Shown in pieces: positions 17,270 to 25,411 of a DNA stretch of 41,177 nucleotides. The DNA is from Aquincola sp. (GTDB taxonomy: Bacteria; Pseudomonadota; Gammaproteobacteria; Burkholderiales; Burkholderiaceae_C). Below the pieces are notes generated by a model. It saw only the letters and a program-made list of their open reading frames with translations. It made no database searches and was not told where the DNA came from. Where the stretch lies: assembly GCA_022841885.1 (NCBI GenBank), contig JALHQP010000005.1, positions 1 to 41,177 of the forward strand, written 5' to 3'. Every line of letters begins with the position of its first letter. Position 1 is the stretch's first letter. The position numbers and the translations under genes are program-made.

Positions 17270-17614
17270 ATGCAGACCACGACCCTCACCGACGCCGAGT
17301 ACCACCGCCTGGCCGCCGCCGCGTTGGCACGCATCGAGTCCATGCTCGACCGCTGGTTGCAGGACGACGTGATCGACATCGACAGCCAGCGCACCGGCGG
17401 ACTGCTCGAGTTGTCGTTCCCGGCCGGCAGCAAGATCGTGATCAACACGCAGCCGCCGCTGCACGAACTGTGGCTGGCGGCGCGGGGCGGGGGCTATCAC
17501 TTCAAGTGGGTGAACGGCGGCTGGCGCGACACCCGCGACGGCGCGGAGTTCTTCGCGCGCCTGTCACAGGAGGCCAGCGCGCAGGCAGGCAGGGCGCTCG
17601 ACTTCAGTTCTTGA
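17270..17614 (+). CDS. cyaY: Frataxin-like iron-binding protein CyaY
   Basis: This 114-residue protein has the frataxin fold. It opens with a helix rich in acid residues (TDAEYHRLAAAALARIESML), followed by the DDVIDID acidic ridge and beta strands containing LELSFPAGSKIVINTQPPLHELWLA and GGYHFKWVNGGWRDTRDG. CyaY binds iron and modulates the IscS-based Fe-S assembly machinery in the cytoplasm. The ATG at 17270 gives the standard N-terminus. It is divergent from lptM-lysA and its 3' end overlaps the PBP1a gene tail-to-tail by 11 bases (17604-17614). This cyaY/lptM-lysA/PBP1a neighbourhood is common in betaproteobacteria. Confidence 0.96.
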   Translation: MQTTTLTDAEYHRLAAAALARIESMLDRWLQDDVIDIDSQRTGGLLELSFPAGSKIVINTQPPLHELWLAARGGGYHFKWVNGGWRDTRDGAEFFARLSQEASAQAGRALDFSS

Positions 17615-19937
17615 ACAGGTCGAGAATGCTCTTCTTCTCTTCCTCGGTCGGCGGGACCGGAGGTGGCGCGGCCTCGACGCCCAGGCTCGTGACGCCGGCG
17701 CCATGCGCGAACTCGTCGTATGTCCAGTCGCCGCCGACGTTGACCACGCCTGCGGGCGGCCGGGGCTCGGACACCGGCACACCCTTCAGCGCGTAGGCCA
17801 TGTACTCGATCCATACCGGCAACGACAGGCCACCGCCGGTCTCGCGGTCGCCGAGCTTCTTCGGGGTGTCGTAGCCGATCCACACCACGGCCACCAGGCT
17901 CGGGTGCCAGCCGGCGAACCAGGCGTCCATCGAGTCGTTGGTGGTGCCCGTCTTGCCGTAGACATCGCCGCGCCGGAGCGTGGCCTGCGCCTTGGCCGCG
18001 GTGCCCGAGCGTGTGACCTCTTGCAGCAGGCTGGTCATCACGAAGGCGTTGCGCGGTTCGAGCGTGCGCATCGACTCGCCGGGGCGGGTCTTCGGCGGCT
18101 CGACGAGCACGCGGCCCTTGTCGTCGGCGATGCGGTCGATCAGGCGCGGCGCGACCAGGAAGCCACCGTTGGCGAAGACGCCGTAGGCGCTGGCCATCTG
18201 CATGGGCGTGACGGCGCCGGCACCCAGGGCCATCGTCAAGTACGGCGGATGCTTGTCGGCATCGAAACCGAAGCGCGTGATCCACTGCTGCGCGTCGGCG
18301 GGGCCGACCGCCTGCAAGACCTGGATCGACACCATGTTCTTCGACCGGGCCAGTGCACGTTTGAGCGGCATCGGCCCGTCGAACGTGCCGTCGTAGTTCT
18401 TCGGCTCCCAGGGCTGGCTGCCGGTGGTGCCGGCGTCGAAGAACAGCGGCGCGTCGTTGACCACCGTGCCCGGCGTGAAGCCCTTCTCGAGGGCAGCCGA
18501 GTAGATGAAGGGCTTGAAGCTCGAACCCGGCTGGCGCCAGGCCTGGGTGACATGGTTGAACTTGCTCTTGCGATAGTCGAAGCCGCCGACCATCGCACGG
18601 ATGGCGCCGGTGGCGGGATCGAGCGCGACGAAGGCGCCCTCGACCTCGGGCACCTGGGTCAGCGACCACTGGCCCTTCGCGTTCTGGGCCGCGCGCACCA
18701 CCGCGCCGCGCCGCAGCTTCTTCTGCGCCGGTGCCTTCTCGGCCAGGCCGGAGGTGACCGGGCGCAGGCCTTCGCCGCTGACCGTGATCGACTCGCCGTC
18801 CGACAGCACGGCCACCACCTTGCGCGGCGATGCTTCGAGCACCACCGCGGCGCGCAGATCGTCGTTGTCGGGATGGTCGGCCAGCGCTTCGGCGATGCGC
18901 GCGTCCAGCGCCGCCGGGTCGCTCGGCAGGTCGACGAAGGCCTCCGGCCCGCGATAGACCTGGCGCAGTTCGTAGTCCAGCAGGCCACGGCGCAGGGCGC
19001 GGTAGGCGACCATCTGGTCCGCCGCGTTGACCGACACGGTCACGTTCAAGCCGCGCGTGTAGGCCTCTTCGCCATATTGGCTGAACACCAGCTGGCGCGC
19101 GGTCTCGGCCACGAACTCGGCATGCACCGGCACCTCCGACTGGGTACGGTAACGCAGCTTCTGCGCCCGCGCGGCGCCGGCTTCCTCGGCCGTGATGAAG
19201 CCGTTGTCGAGCATGCGGTCGATGATGTACTGCTGGCGCGACGTGGCCCGCTTGGGGTTGACGATGGGGTTGTAGATCGACGGTGCCTTGGGCAGTCCGG
19301 CCAGCATGGCCGCCTCGGCCGTCGTGATGTCCTTCAGCGGCTTGCCGAAGTAGATCTCCGAGGCGGCGGCAAAGCCGTAGGCCCGCTGCCCCAGGAAGAT
19401 CTGGTTCATGTAGGCCTCGAGAATCTGGTCCTTGGTCAGTTGGCTCTCGATCTTCCAGGTCAGCAGAATCTCGTAGATCTTGCGCGTGATCGTCTTCTCG
19501 GTCGACAGGTAGAAGTTGCGCGCCACCTGCATCGTGATCGTCGACGCACCCTGGCTTCGCGCCTCGGACAGCTGGGCCAGCGCGGCGCGCGCAATGCCGA
19601 CGATGTCCACGCCGCTGTGGTCGTAGAAGCGCGCGTCCTCGATGGCCAGCACCGCGTCGCGCATCACCTTGGGGACCTGGGCGATCGGCGTGAAGCTGCG
19701 CCGCTCCTCGCCGAACTCGCCGAGCAGCACGCCGTCGGACGAAAGCACCTTCAGCGGCAGCTTCGGTCGGTACTCGGTCAGGCTGTCGATCGACGGCAGG
19801 TTGGGATAAGCCACCGCCAGCGCCACAGCGACCAGGGCAGCGAGCGTGACCACCACGGCCAACACCGCGCCGGCCAGCCAGGCCAGAGGGCGCAGCACCC
19901 ACGGTGCCCAGGGAGGAAGTCGACTCGTCAGGCTCAC
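17604..19937 (-). CDS. mrcA: Penicillin-binding protein 1A (bifunctional peptidoglycan synthase)
   Basis: The 777-residue inner-membrane protein polymerises and cross-links peptidoglycan. A single transmembrane helix lies at about 20-43, then the GT51 glycosyltransferase domain with catalytic Glu100 in IEDARFYDHSGVD, and STITMQVARNFYLS and IFLGQRAYGFAAAS. A linker region follows, then the transpeptidase domain with SxxK at Ser472 (SSFKPF), SKN (ARSKNM) and KTG (GKTGTTND). The start is GTG at 19937; it gives a standard cytoplasmic tail but lacks a clear Shine-Dalgarno. A perfect TATAAT lies 69 bases upstream. The gene is divergent from the pil operon, as in many proteobacteria, where it is called mrcA or ponA. 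Confidence 0.96.
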   Translation of the reverse strand: MSLTSRLPPWAPWVLRPLAWLAGAVLAVVVTLAALVAVALAVAYPNLPSIDSLTEYRPKLPLKVLSSDGVLLGEFGEERRSFTPIAQVPKVMRDAVLAIEDARFYDHSGVDIVGIARAALAQLSEARSQGASTITMQVARNFYLSTEKTITRKIYEILLTWKIESQLTKDQILEAYMNQIFLGQRAYGFAAASEIYFGKPLKDITTAEAAMLAGLPKAPSIYNPIVNPKRATSRQQYIIDRMLDNGFITAEEAGAARAQKLRYRTQSEVPVHAEFVAETARQLVFSQYGEEAYTRGLNVTVSVNAADQMVAYRALRRGLLDYELRQVYRGPEAFVDLPSDPAALDARIAEALADHPDNDDLRAAVVLEASPRKVVAVLSDGESITVSGEGLRPVTSGLAEKAPAQKKLRRGAVVRAAQNAKGQWSLTQVPEVEGAFVALDPATGAIRAMVGGFDYRKSKFNHVTQAWRQPGSSFKPFIYSAALEKGFTPGTVVNDAPLFFDAGTTGSQPWEPKNYDGTFDGPMPLKRALARSKNMVSIQVLQAVGPADAQQWITRFGFDADKHPPYLTMALGAGAVTPMQMASAYGVFANGGFLVAPRLIDRIADDKGRVLVEPPKTRPGESMRTLEPRNAFVMTSLLQEVTRSGTAAKAQATLRRGDVYGKTGTTNDSMDAWFAGWHPSLVAVVWIGYDTPKKLGDRETGGGLSLPVWIEYMAYALKGVPVSEPRPPAGVVNVGGDWTYDEFAHGAGVTSLGVEAAPPPVPPTEEEKKSILDLFKN

Positions 19938-20271
19938 GGAAGTTGTAAACGCGCGCAGTGGCGCCTCAACGCCGCGCGCGGTATGCGTGTCGACGGGCGC
20001 GTCGGATTATAGGAACGCGCGCTCACCTGCCGTGGCCAAGCGTGAACTGCTGCTCAGGGCGCAACCGCTGGCGTCGGAACAAGCGCGCCGTGATGCCGTA
20101 TGGTCTTGTGCATGGGCTTGCGGCCGCGTCGGTGTTACACAACGCGGCCTGCGAGCGAGGCCCCGGTAACCGTGGGCGCTCAAGGGCTTTACTGCTAGCA
20201 TTCAAGTAACTTCTTAACTATCCAGTGCGCCATCTGTCACACATGCTGCAAGGCGCTCGGGGGGTAACGAC
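19938..20271. promoter_or_regulatory. 334-bp divergent intergenic region between mrcA and pilM
   Basis: This is the only gene-free stretch longer than 300 bp. On the minus strand it holds a perfect TATAAT for mrcA (20006-20011). The pilM-proximal part (20180-20230) is distinctly more AT-rich than its surroundings, for example CTTTACTGC and TTCTTAACTATCC, and probably contains the pil promoter. I could not pick a -35/-10 pair with good spacing. A run of six G (20259-20264) before the pilM GTG may serve as its ribosome binding site. I see no coding frame with family resemblance in it. Confidence 0.5.
20006..20011 (-). promoter_or_regulatory. Perfect -10 element (TATAAT) upstream of mrcA
   Basis: The minus strand reads CCTATAATCC here, an exact TATAAT 68 bases before the mrcA GTG start. 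The best -35-like hexamer, TTGGCC, is 22 bp away, which is too far, so the promoter may be activator-dependent or have a weak -35. Confidence 0.5.
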
Positions 20272-21351
20272 GTGAGCTTTCTGGACGCGCTGCTCGGCCG
20301 TAAACATGCGTCGATGATCGGTCTGGACATCAGCACCTCGAGCGTCAAGCTGGTGGAGTTGGGTCAGAGCGCGTCGGGCGAGTTCGTCGTCGAACGATTT
20401 GCCTCGGAGCCCTTCGAGAAGGGCTGGATCACCGACGGACAGATCGAGAAATTCGACGAGGTGGCCGATGCGGTGCGCCGCGTCGTCAGCAAGAGCGGCA
20501 CGCGCACCAAGCAGGTCGCGATGGCGATGCCGCAGTCGGCCGTGATCACCAAGAAGATCATGCTGCCGGCGGGGCTGCGGGAGGAAGAGCTCGAACTTCA
20601 GGTCGAGAGCGAGGCCAACCAGTACATCCCGTTCTCGCTCGACGAGGTGAGTCTGGACTTCTGTGTCGTCGGCCCGAGTGCAACCTCGGTGGGCGACGTC
20701 GAGGTGCTGATCGCCGCGTCGCGCAAGGACCGCGTGCAGGACCGCCAGGGTCTCGCGGAAGCGGCCGGCCTCAAGCCCGCGGTGCTCGACATCGAGAGCC
20801 ATGCCTCGCGCCTGGCGATGAGCCGCATCGTCAAGACGCTGCCCAACGAAGGGCGCGACGCGCTGGTCGCGCTGTTCGAGATCGGTGCCGACACCACGAG
20901 CCTGAAGGTGCTGCGCGATGACGAATTGCTCTATGACCGCGACCAGGCCTTCGGCGGCTCGCAGCTCACGCAACTGATCTCACGCCAGTACGGCTTCTCG
21001 TTCGAAGAGGCCGAAGCCAAGAAGCTCGGTGGCGACCTGCCCGAGGACTACGAGTCGGCGATCCTGACCCCCTTCGTCGACAGCCTGTCGCAGGAGATCG
21101 GCCGCGCGCTGCAGTACTTCTTCACCAGCACGCCGCACCACAAGGTGCACTACGTGATGCTGGCCGGCGGTACGGCCACCTTGGCGGGCCTCAAGGAACG
21201 CGTGACCGACCTGACCGGTTTCGCCTCGATGGTGGTGAACCCCTTCGAACACATGAAGCTCGGCGGTTCGGTGCGCGAGAGCAAGGTGCGGCGCGAAGCG
21301 CCGTCCTACCTCACGGCCACGGGCCTGGCGATGCGGAGGTTCCTGCAGTGA
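20272..21351 (+). CDS. pilM: Type IV pilus inner-membrane platform protein PilM (actin-like ATPase)
   Basis: The 359-residue cytoplasmic protein has the FtsA/actin-like fold, with the first phosphate loop in IGLDISTSSVKLVELG (17-32). Further on are AMPQSAVITKKIMLPAGL, FEIGADTTSLKVL (second phosphate loop) and LAGGTATLAGLKERV (adenosine loop). PilM binds the N-terminal tail of PilN and links the alignment complex to the pilus motor. The start is GTG at 20272, with a G-run 7 bases upstream. Its TGA overlaps the GTG of pilN (GTGA). It is the first gene of the pilMNOPQ operon. Confidence 0.96.
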   Translation: MSFLDALLGRKHASMIGLDISTSSVKLVELGQSASGEFVVERFASEPFEKGWITDGQIEKFDEVADAVRRVVSKSGTRTKQVAMAMPQSAVITKKIMLPAGLREEELELQVESEANQYIPFSLDEVSLDFCVVGPSATSVGDVEVLIAASRKDRVQDRQGLAEAAGLKPAVLDIESHASRLAMSRIVKTLPNEGRDALVALFEIGADTTSLKVLRDDELLYDRDQAFGGSQLTQLISRQYGFSFEEAEAKKLGGDLPEDYESAILTPFVDSLSQEIGRALQYFFTSTPHHKVHYVMLAGGTATLAGLKERVTDLTGFASMVVNPFEHMKLGGSVRESKVRREAPSYLTATGLAMRRFLQ

Positions 21352-21974
21352 TCCTCATCAACCTGCTTCCCCACCGGGAAGAAAAGCGCAAGCGCCGCCG
21401 TGCGGCCTACTTCACCGGCTTGGCCGCGGCGGCGGTGGCCGGTGTGGTCATCGCCGGGTTGTGGTTCGGCGTGCTCGAGCAGATGAAGGCAGCGCAGGAA
21501 GAGCGCAACGCCTACCTCGGCTCCGAGATCAAGAAACTCGAGGCGCAGATCAAGGACATCGCGAACCTGCGTGCCGAGATCGACGCGCTGAAGGCGCGGC
21601 AGAAGGCGGTCGAGGACCTGCAGACCGACCGCAACGTCCCGGTGCACCTGCTCAATGAGCTGGTCAGGCAGACGCCTGAGGGTGTGTACCTGGTCACCAT
21701 CAAGCAAGCGGGCCAGGTGGTCACGGTGACGGGGGTGGCGCAGACCAACGAACGCGTTTCCGAGTTCCTGCGCAACACCCTGTACAACTCGCCCTGGCTC
21801 GAAAAGCCGGAGCTGATCGAGATCAAGTCGGCGGTTGCCCGCCCCGGCCAGTCGTCCACCAGCCGCCTGTTCGACTTCTCGATGCGGGTGTCGATCAAGC
21901 GCCCGCAGGCTCCGGGCGAGGCCGCCAGCGCGCCCGCTGCCAAGGCGGTGCCCACCGGCGCCAAGGCCTCCTGA
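21348..21974 (+). CDS. pilN: Type IV pilus alignment protein PilN
   Basis: The 208-residue inner-membrane protein starts with MILINLLPHREEKRKRRR, containing the conserved INLLPxRE motif that docks into PilM. It has one transmembrane helix (about 22-42), a coiled-coil stretch rich in Glu/Lys/Ala (about 45-95), and a periplasmic ferredoxin-like domain that pairs with PilO. The GTG start at 21348 overlaps the pilM stop. An Ala/Pro-rich tail of about 25 residues ends the chain. Ten bases separate it from pilO. Confidence 0.95.
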   Translation: MILINLLPHREEKRKRRRAAYFTGLAAAAVAGVVIAGLWFGVLEQMKAAQEERNAYLGSEIKKLEAQIKDIANLRAEIDALKARQKAVEDLQTDRNVPVHLLNELVRQTPEGVYLVTIKQAGQVVTVTGVAQTNERVSEFLRNTLYNSPWLEKPELIEIKSAVARPGQSSTSRLFDFSMRVSIKRPQAPGEAASAPAAKAVPTGAKAS

Positions 21975-21984
21975 GGTTGCCACC

Positions 21985-22683
21985 ATGGCCACACAAAGCC
22001 CTTCATCGCGAAGCTTCGAGCTGAGCACCATGTTCGAGCAGGCGGCGGCGCAGTTCCGCGGCCTCGACACACGTCAACCCGGCCAGTGGCCGATCCTGCC
22101 CAAGATCGGTTCCTGGCTCCTGCTGGCGGGGTTGGTCGTGCTCCTGGGCTGGTTCCTACTGCTGTCGTCCAAGGCCGACGAGCTGGAGGCCGAGCGGTCC
22201 AAGGAGCCCTCGCTCAAAAGCGACTACCGCAGCAAGCTGACGCAGGCGGTGAACCTGCCCGAACTGCGCAAGCAGAAGCAGCAGGTCGAGGAGTATGTGA
22301 CGCAGCTCGAGAAGCAGCTTCCGGGCAAGGCGGAGATGGACGCTCTGCTGTCCGACATCAACCAGGCCGGCATCGGGCGCGGCCTGCAGTTCGAACTGTT
22401 CCGCCCGGGCTCGGTGTCGGTCAAGGACTACTACGCCGAGCTGCCGATCTCGGTGCGGGTCACCGGACGCTATCACGACATTGGCGCGTTCGCGGCTGAC
22501 GTGGCGAACCTGTCGCGCATCGTCACGCTGCACGACGTGTCGATCGGTGCGCCGACGGGCCCTGCCGCTGGCAGCGGGCTGCTGGCGATGGATGCCACGG
22601 CCCGCACGTACCGCTACCTGGATGCGGCCGAGGTGTCGGCGCAGGCGGATCAGAAGAAGAAAGCCGCGGGGGCCAAGAAGTGA
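21985..22683 (+). CDS. pilO: Type IV pilus alignment protein PilO
   Basis: The 232-residue protein has a short cytoplasmic N-terminus, one transmembrane helix (SWLLLAGLVVLLGWFLLL, about 43-60), a coiled coil (about 62-115) and a periplasmic domain with FRPGSVSVKDYYAELPISVRVTG, which is characteristic of PilO. It heterodimerises with PilN and contacts PilP, coupling the inner-membrane platform to the secretin. The ATG at 21985 was chosen because the PilO-like sequence begins there. A Lys/Ala-rich tail (QKKKAAGAKK) ends the chain. Its stop overlaps the pilP GTG start (GTGA). Confidence 0.95.
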   Translation: MATQSPSSRSFELSTMFEQAAAQFRGLDTRQPGQWPILPKIGSWLLLAGLVVLLGWFLLLSSKADELEAERSKEPSLKSDYRSKLTQAVNLPELRKQKQQVEEYVTQLEKQLPGKAEMDALLSDINQAGIGRGLQFELFRPGSVSVKDYYAELPISVRVTGRYHDIGAFAADVANLSRIVTLHDVSIGAPTGPAAGSGLLAMDATARTYRYLDAAEVSAQADQKKKAAGAKK

Positions 22684-23237
22684 AGCACGCGTTGTTGAAT
22701 CTTCGCCGCGTCGCGCCCGTGCTGGGCTGCGTGGCTGCGCTCGGGCTGTCCGGTTGCGGCGCGGAACTCGACGAACTGCAAACCTGGATGGATCAGCAGA
22801 AGCGCGAGGTCAAACCCAACGTGCCGCCGCTGACGCCGCCGAAGAAGTTCGATCCGCAGCCCTATGCCGCGTCGGACGCTGTGGACCCGTTCAGCAATCA
22901 GAAGCTGGCGGTGGCGCTCAAGCGCGACGAACGTGCCCCGAGTTCGCTGCTGGCCGCCGAACTGAAGCGGCGCAAGGAGCCGTTGGAGGCCTACCCGATG
23001 GACAGCATGTCCATGGTCGGCAGTCTGAACAAGCAAGGACAGCCCTACGCACTGCTGCGTGTCGAGGGTCTGCTGTACCAGGTCAAGGTCGGCGACTACA
23101 TCGGCCAGAACTACGGGCGCATCCTCAAGGTGAGCGAAACCGAGCTGGTTCTGCGCGAAGTGGTGCAGGACGCTGCCGGCGAGTGGATCGAGCGCAACAC
23201 GTCGCTGCAGCTGGTCGAACAACGGGCGGGACGATGA
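22680..23237 (+). CDS. pilP: Type IV pilus lipoprotein PilP
   Basis: The 185-residue inner-membrane lipoprotein has a signal peptide ending in the lipobox GLSGC (Cys26). A flexible segment (residues 30-75) contacts PilN/PilO, and the C-terminal HR beta-domain (LLRVEGLLYQVKVGDYIGQNYG, ITVSE-like strands) binds the periplasmic N0/N1 part of the PilQ secretin. Family phrases include DPFSNQKL and PLEAYPMDSMSMVGSL. The GTG at 22680 overlaps the pilO stop, and its TGA overlaps an upstream in-frame ATG of pilQ at 23234. Confidence 0.95.
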   Translation: MKHALLNLRRVAPVLGCVAALGLSGCGAELDELQTWMDQQKREVKPNVPPLTPPKKFDPQPYAASDAVDPFSNQKLAVALKRDERAPSSLLAAELKRRKEPLEAYPMDSMSMVGSLNKQGQPYALLRVEGLLYQVKVGDYIGQNYGRILKVSETELVLREVVQDAAGEWIERNTSLQLVEQRAGR

Positions 23238-23260
23238 AGAATCCGAAGGAGAAACGCATC

Positions 23261-25411
23261 ATGACGACGTGGCGTTCGTGGGGGCTGGCGCTGACGCTGG
23301 CGGTGGGATCGCCGGTGGCGTTGGCGCAGGCGGTGATCCAGTCGATCACCAGCACGCAGCAGGCCGGCGCCGACGTGGTCCGCGTCGAACTGAGCGAAGC
23401 GCTGACGGCGGTACCGACGGGGTTCTCGATCCAGCAGCCGCCGCGCATTGCGATCGACCTGCCCGGTGTGGGCAGCGCGCTGCCGCGTCCGTCGGTCGAC
23501 GTCAATCAAGGCAACCTGCGGTCGGTCAATGTGGCGCAAGCGGGTGACCGGACGCGATTGGTGCTGAACCTGAAACAGGCCGCGACCTACCGTGCCCAGA
23601 TCGATGGCAAGGCGCTGCTGATCGTGGTCGACAGTGGGGCGCCGGCGGCCGTTGCTGCGGCCGCGGCGCCTGCCGCGACCGCGGCCCAGGCGGGTGCGGC
23701 GACGACCTTCGCGCCGAGCCAGAATCGCGAGGCGCAGTCGCTGCGCGAGATCGACTTCCGCCGGGGCGTGGACGGCGCGGGGCGCGTCATCGTGACGCTG
23801 CCGAGCAACCAGGTCGGCGTGGACATCCGCCAGCAAGGCACGGGCCTGCTGGTCGAGTTCCCGCGCTCGACGGTGCCGGACAGCCTGCGCAAGCGCCTGG
23901 ACGTGACCGACTTCGGCACGCCGGTGCAGACCGTGACGGTCTCGCAGAGCGGCGACCGTGTGCGCATGGTGATCGAGCCGCGCGGCAACTGGGAGCACAG
24001 CGCCTACCAGAGCGACACGCAGTTCGTGGTCGAGGTGCGCCCGGTGCGCGTCGACCCGAACAAGTTGACGCAGGGCCCGGGCTACCAGGGCGAAAAGCTC
24101 AGCCTGAACTTCCAGAACATCGAAGTGCGCTCGCTGCTGCAGGTCATCGCCGACTTCACGAATTTCAACGTCGTCACCAGCGACACGGTGACGGGCAACC
24201 TGACGTTGCGTCTGAAGGACGTGCCCTGGGATCAGGCGCTGGACATCATCCTGCAAGCCAAGGGCCTGGGGCTGCGCAAGAGCGGCAACGTGATCTGGAT
24301 CGCGCCGAAGGACGAACTGGCGATCAAGGAGCAGGCCGACCTCGAGGCGGGCAAAAAGAAGACCGAACTCGAGCCGCTGCGCACGCAGTCGTTCCAGCTC
24401 AATTACACGAAGGCCGAGGACGTGGCCAAGGGCCTGGCCGGCACGAGTACGTCGGGCGGCGGCGGCGCCGCCACGCGGATCTTGTCGCCCCGCGGCAGCG
24501 TCATCTCCGACCAGCGCACGAACCAGCTGTTCGTGACCGACATCCCCTCCAAGCTGGAAGAGATCCAGGCCTTGGTGGGCCGTATCGACATTCCGGTGCG
24601 GCAGGTGCTGATCGAGGCCCGCATCGTCGAGGCGAGCGACACTTTCGGCAAGTCGCTGGGCGCCAAGCTCGGCTTTGCTGACCTTCGTGGTCTGCGCGGC
24701 GGCACGCCGGGCTGGAGCGTCGGCGGCGACAACCGGGTGTCCGTGGGCGGCAATTACGCGGCCATCGGAGCGCAGACACTGCAGTCGACCGGCACAGTCC
24801 CCTTCAACAACTCGCAGTTCGTGAACCTGCCCGCGGTGGGCCAGGGCGGCTACGACCCGGCGACCTTCGCGCTGTCGATCTTCGGTGCTTCGTCCAACCG
24901 CTTCCTGAACCTCGAGATCTCTGCACTCGAAGCCGACGGCAAGGGCAAGATCGTGTCGAGCCCGCGCATCGTGACGGCCGACCAGGTCAAGGCCTTCATC
25001 AGCCAAGGCACGCGGGTGCCGTTCCAGCGTGCGACGAGTTCCGGTGCCACGGCGGTCGAGTTCATCGAGGCCAGCCTGAAGCTCGAGGTCACGCCCCAGA
25101 TCACGCCCGAAGGCAACATCATCATGGACGTGAAGATCAACAAGGACAGCCTGGGCACGCTGACCGCGCTGGGCCGCGAGATCAACATCAAGGAAGTCAA
25201 GACGCAGGTGCTGGTCGAGAACGGCGGCACGGTCGTGATCGGCGGTATCTACGAACAGCAACAGAGCGACTCGGTCACCAAGGTGCCGTTCCTCGGCGAC
25301 GTGCCGGTCGTGGGCAACCTGTTCAAGACCAAGACGCAGGACTCCAGCCGCACCGAGTTGCTGGTCTTCCTGACGCCCAAGGTCGTCACCGAGAAAGCGG
25401 CGGTCAGGTGA
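23261..25411 (+). CDS. pilQ: Type IV pilus secretin PilQ
   Basis: The 716-residue protein forms the outer-membrane pore for the pilus. The order is signal peptide (1-22, ending ALAQ), AMIN domain 1 (about 25-125), an Ala-rich linker (126-160), AMIN domain 2 (about 165-265), an STN/N0 domain (about 280-350, LSLNFQNIEVRSLLQVIADF), an N1 domain (about 370-440, with a short Gly-rich insert STSGGGGAA) and the secretin barrel (about 445-716, including VPFLGDVPVVGNLFK). I chose ATG 23261 because AGGAG lies 9 bases upstream and the signal peptide begins there. ATG 23234, overlapping the pilP stop, would add nine charged residues. Its TGA overlaps the GTG of the following lipoprotein. Confidence 0.96.
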   Translation: MTTWRSWGLALTLAVGSPVALAQAVIQSITSTQQAGADVVRVELSEALTAVPTGFSIQQPPRIAIDLPGVGSALPRPSVDVNQGNLRSVNVAQAGDRTRLVLNLKQAATYRAQIDGKALLIVVDSGAPAAVAAAAAPAATAAQAGAATTFAPSQNREAQSLREIDFRRGVDGAGRVIVTLPSNQVGVDIRQQGTGLLVEFPRSTVPDSLRKRLDVTDFGTPVQTVTVSQSGDRVRMVIEPRGNWEHSAYQSDTQFVVEVRPVRVDPNKLTQGPGYQGEKLSLNFQNIEVRSLLQVIADFTNFNVVTSDTVTGNLTLRLKDVPWDQALDIILQAKGLGLRKSGNVIWIAPKDELAIKEQADLEAGKKKTELEPLRTQSFQLNYTKAEDVAKGLAGTSTSGGGGAATRILSPRGSVISDQRTNQLFVTDIPSKLEEIQALVGRIDIPVRQVLIEARIVEASDTFGKSLGAKLGFADLRGLRGGTPGWSVGGDNRVSVGGNYAAIGAQTLQSTGTVPFNNSQFVNLPAVGQGGYDPATFALSIFGASSNRFLNLEISALEADGKGKIVSSPRIVTADQVKAFISQGTRVPFQRATSSGATAVEFIEASLKLEVTPQITPEGNIIMDVKINKDSLGTLTALGREINIKEVKTQVLVENGGTVVIGGIYEQQQSDSVTKVPFLGDVPVVGNLFKTKTQDSSRTELLVFLTPKVVTEKAAVR

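Noticed and set aside
22481-23233. Possible long N-terminal extension of PilQ in frame upstream of 23234
   Set aside because: The region is read in other frames as the end of pilO and all of pilP. The extension is Arg/Ala-rich without resemblance, and a signal peptide with its own ribosome binding site starts at 23261.
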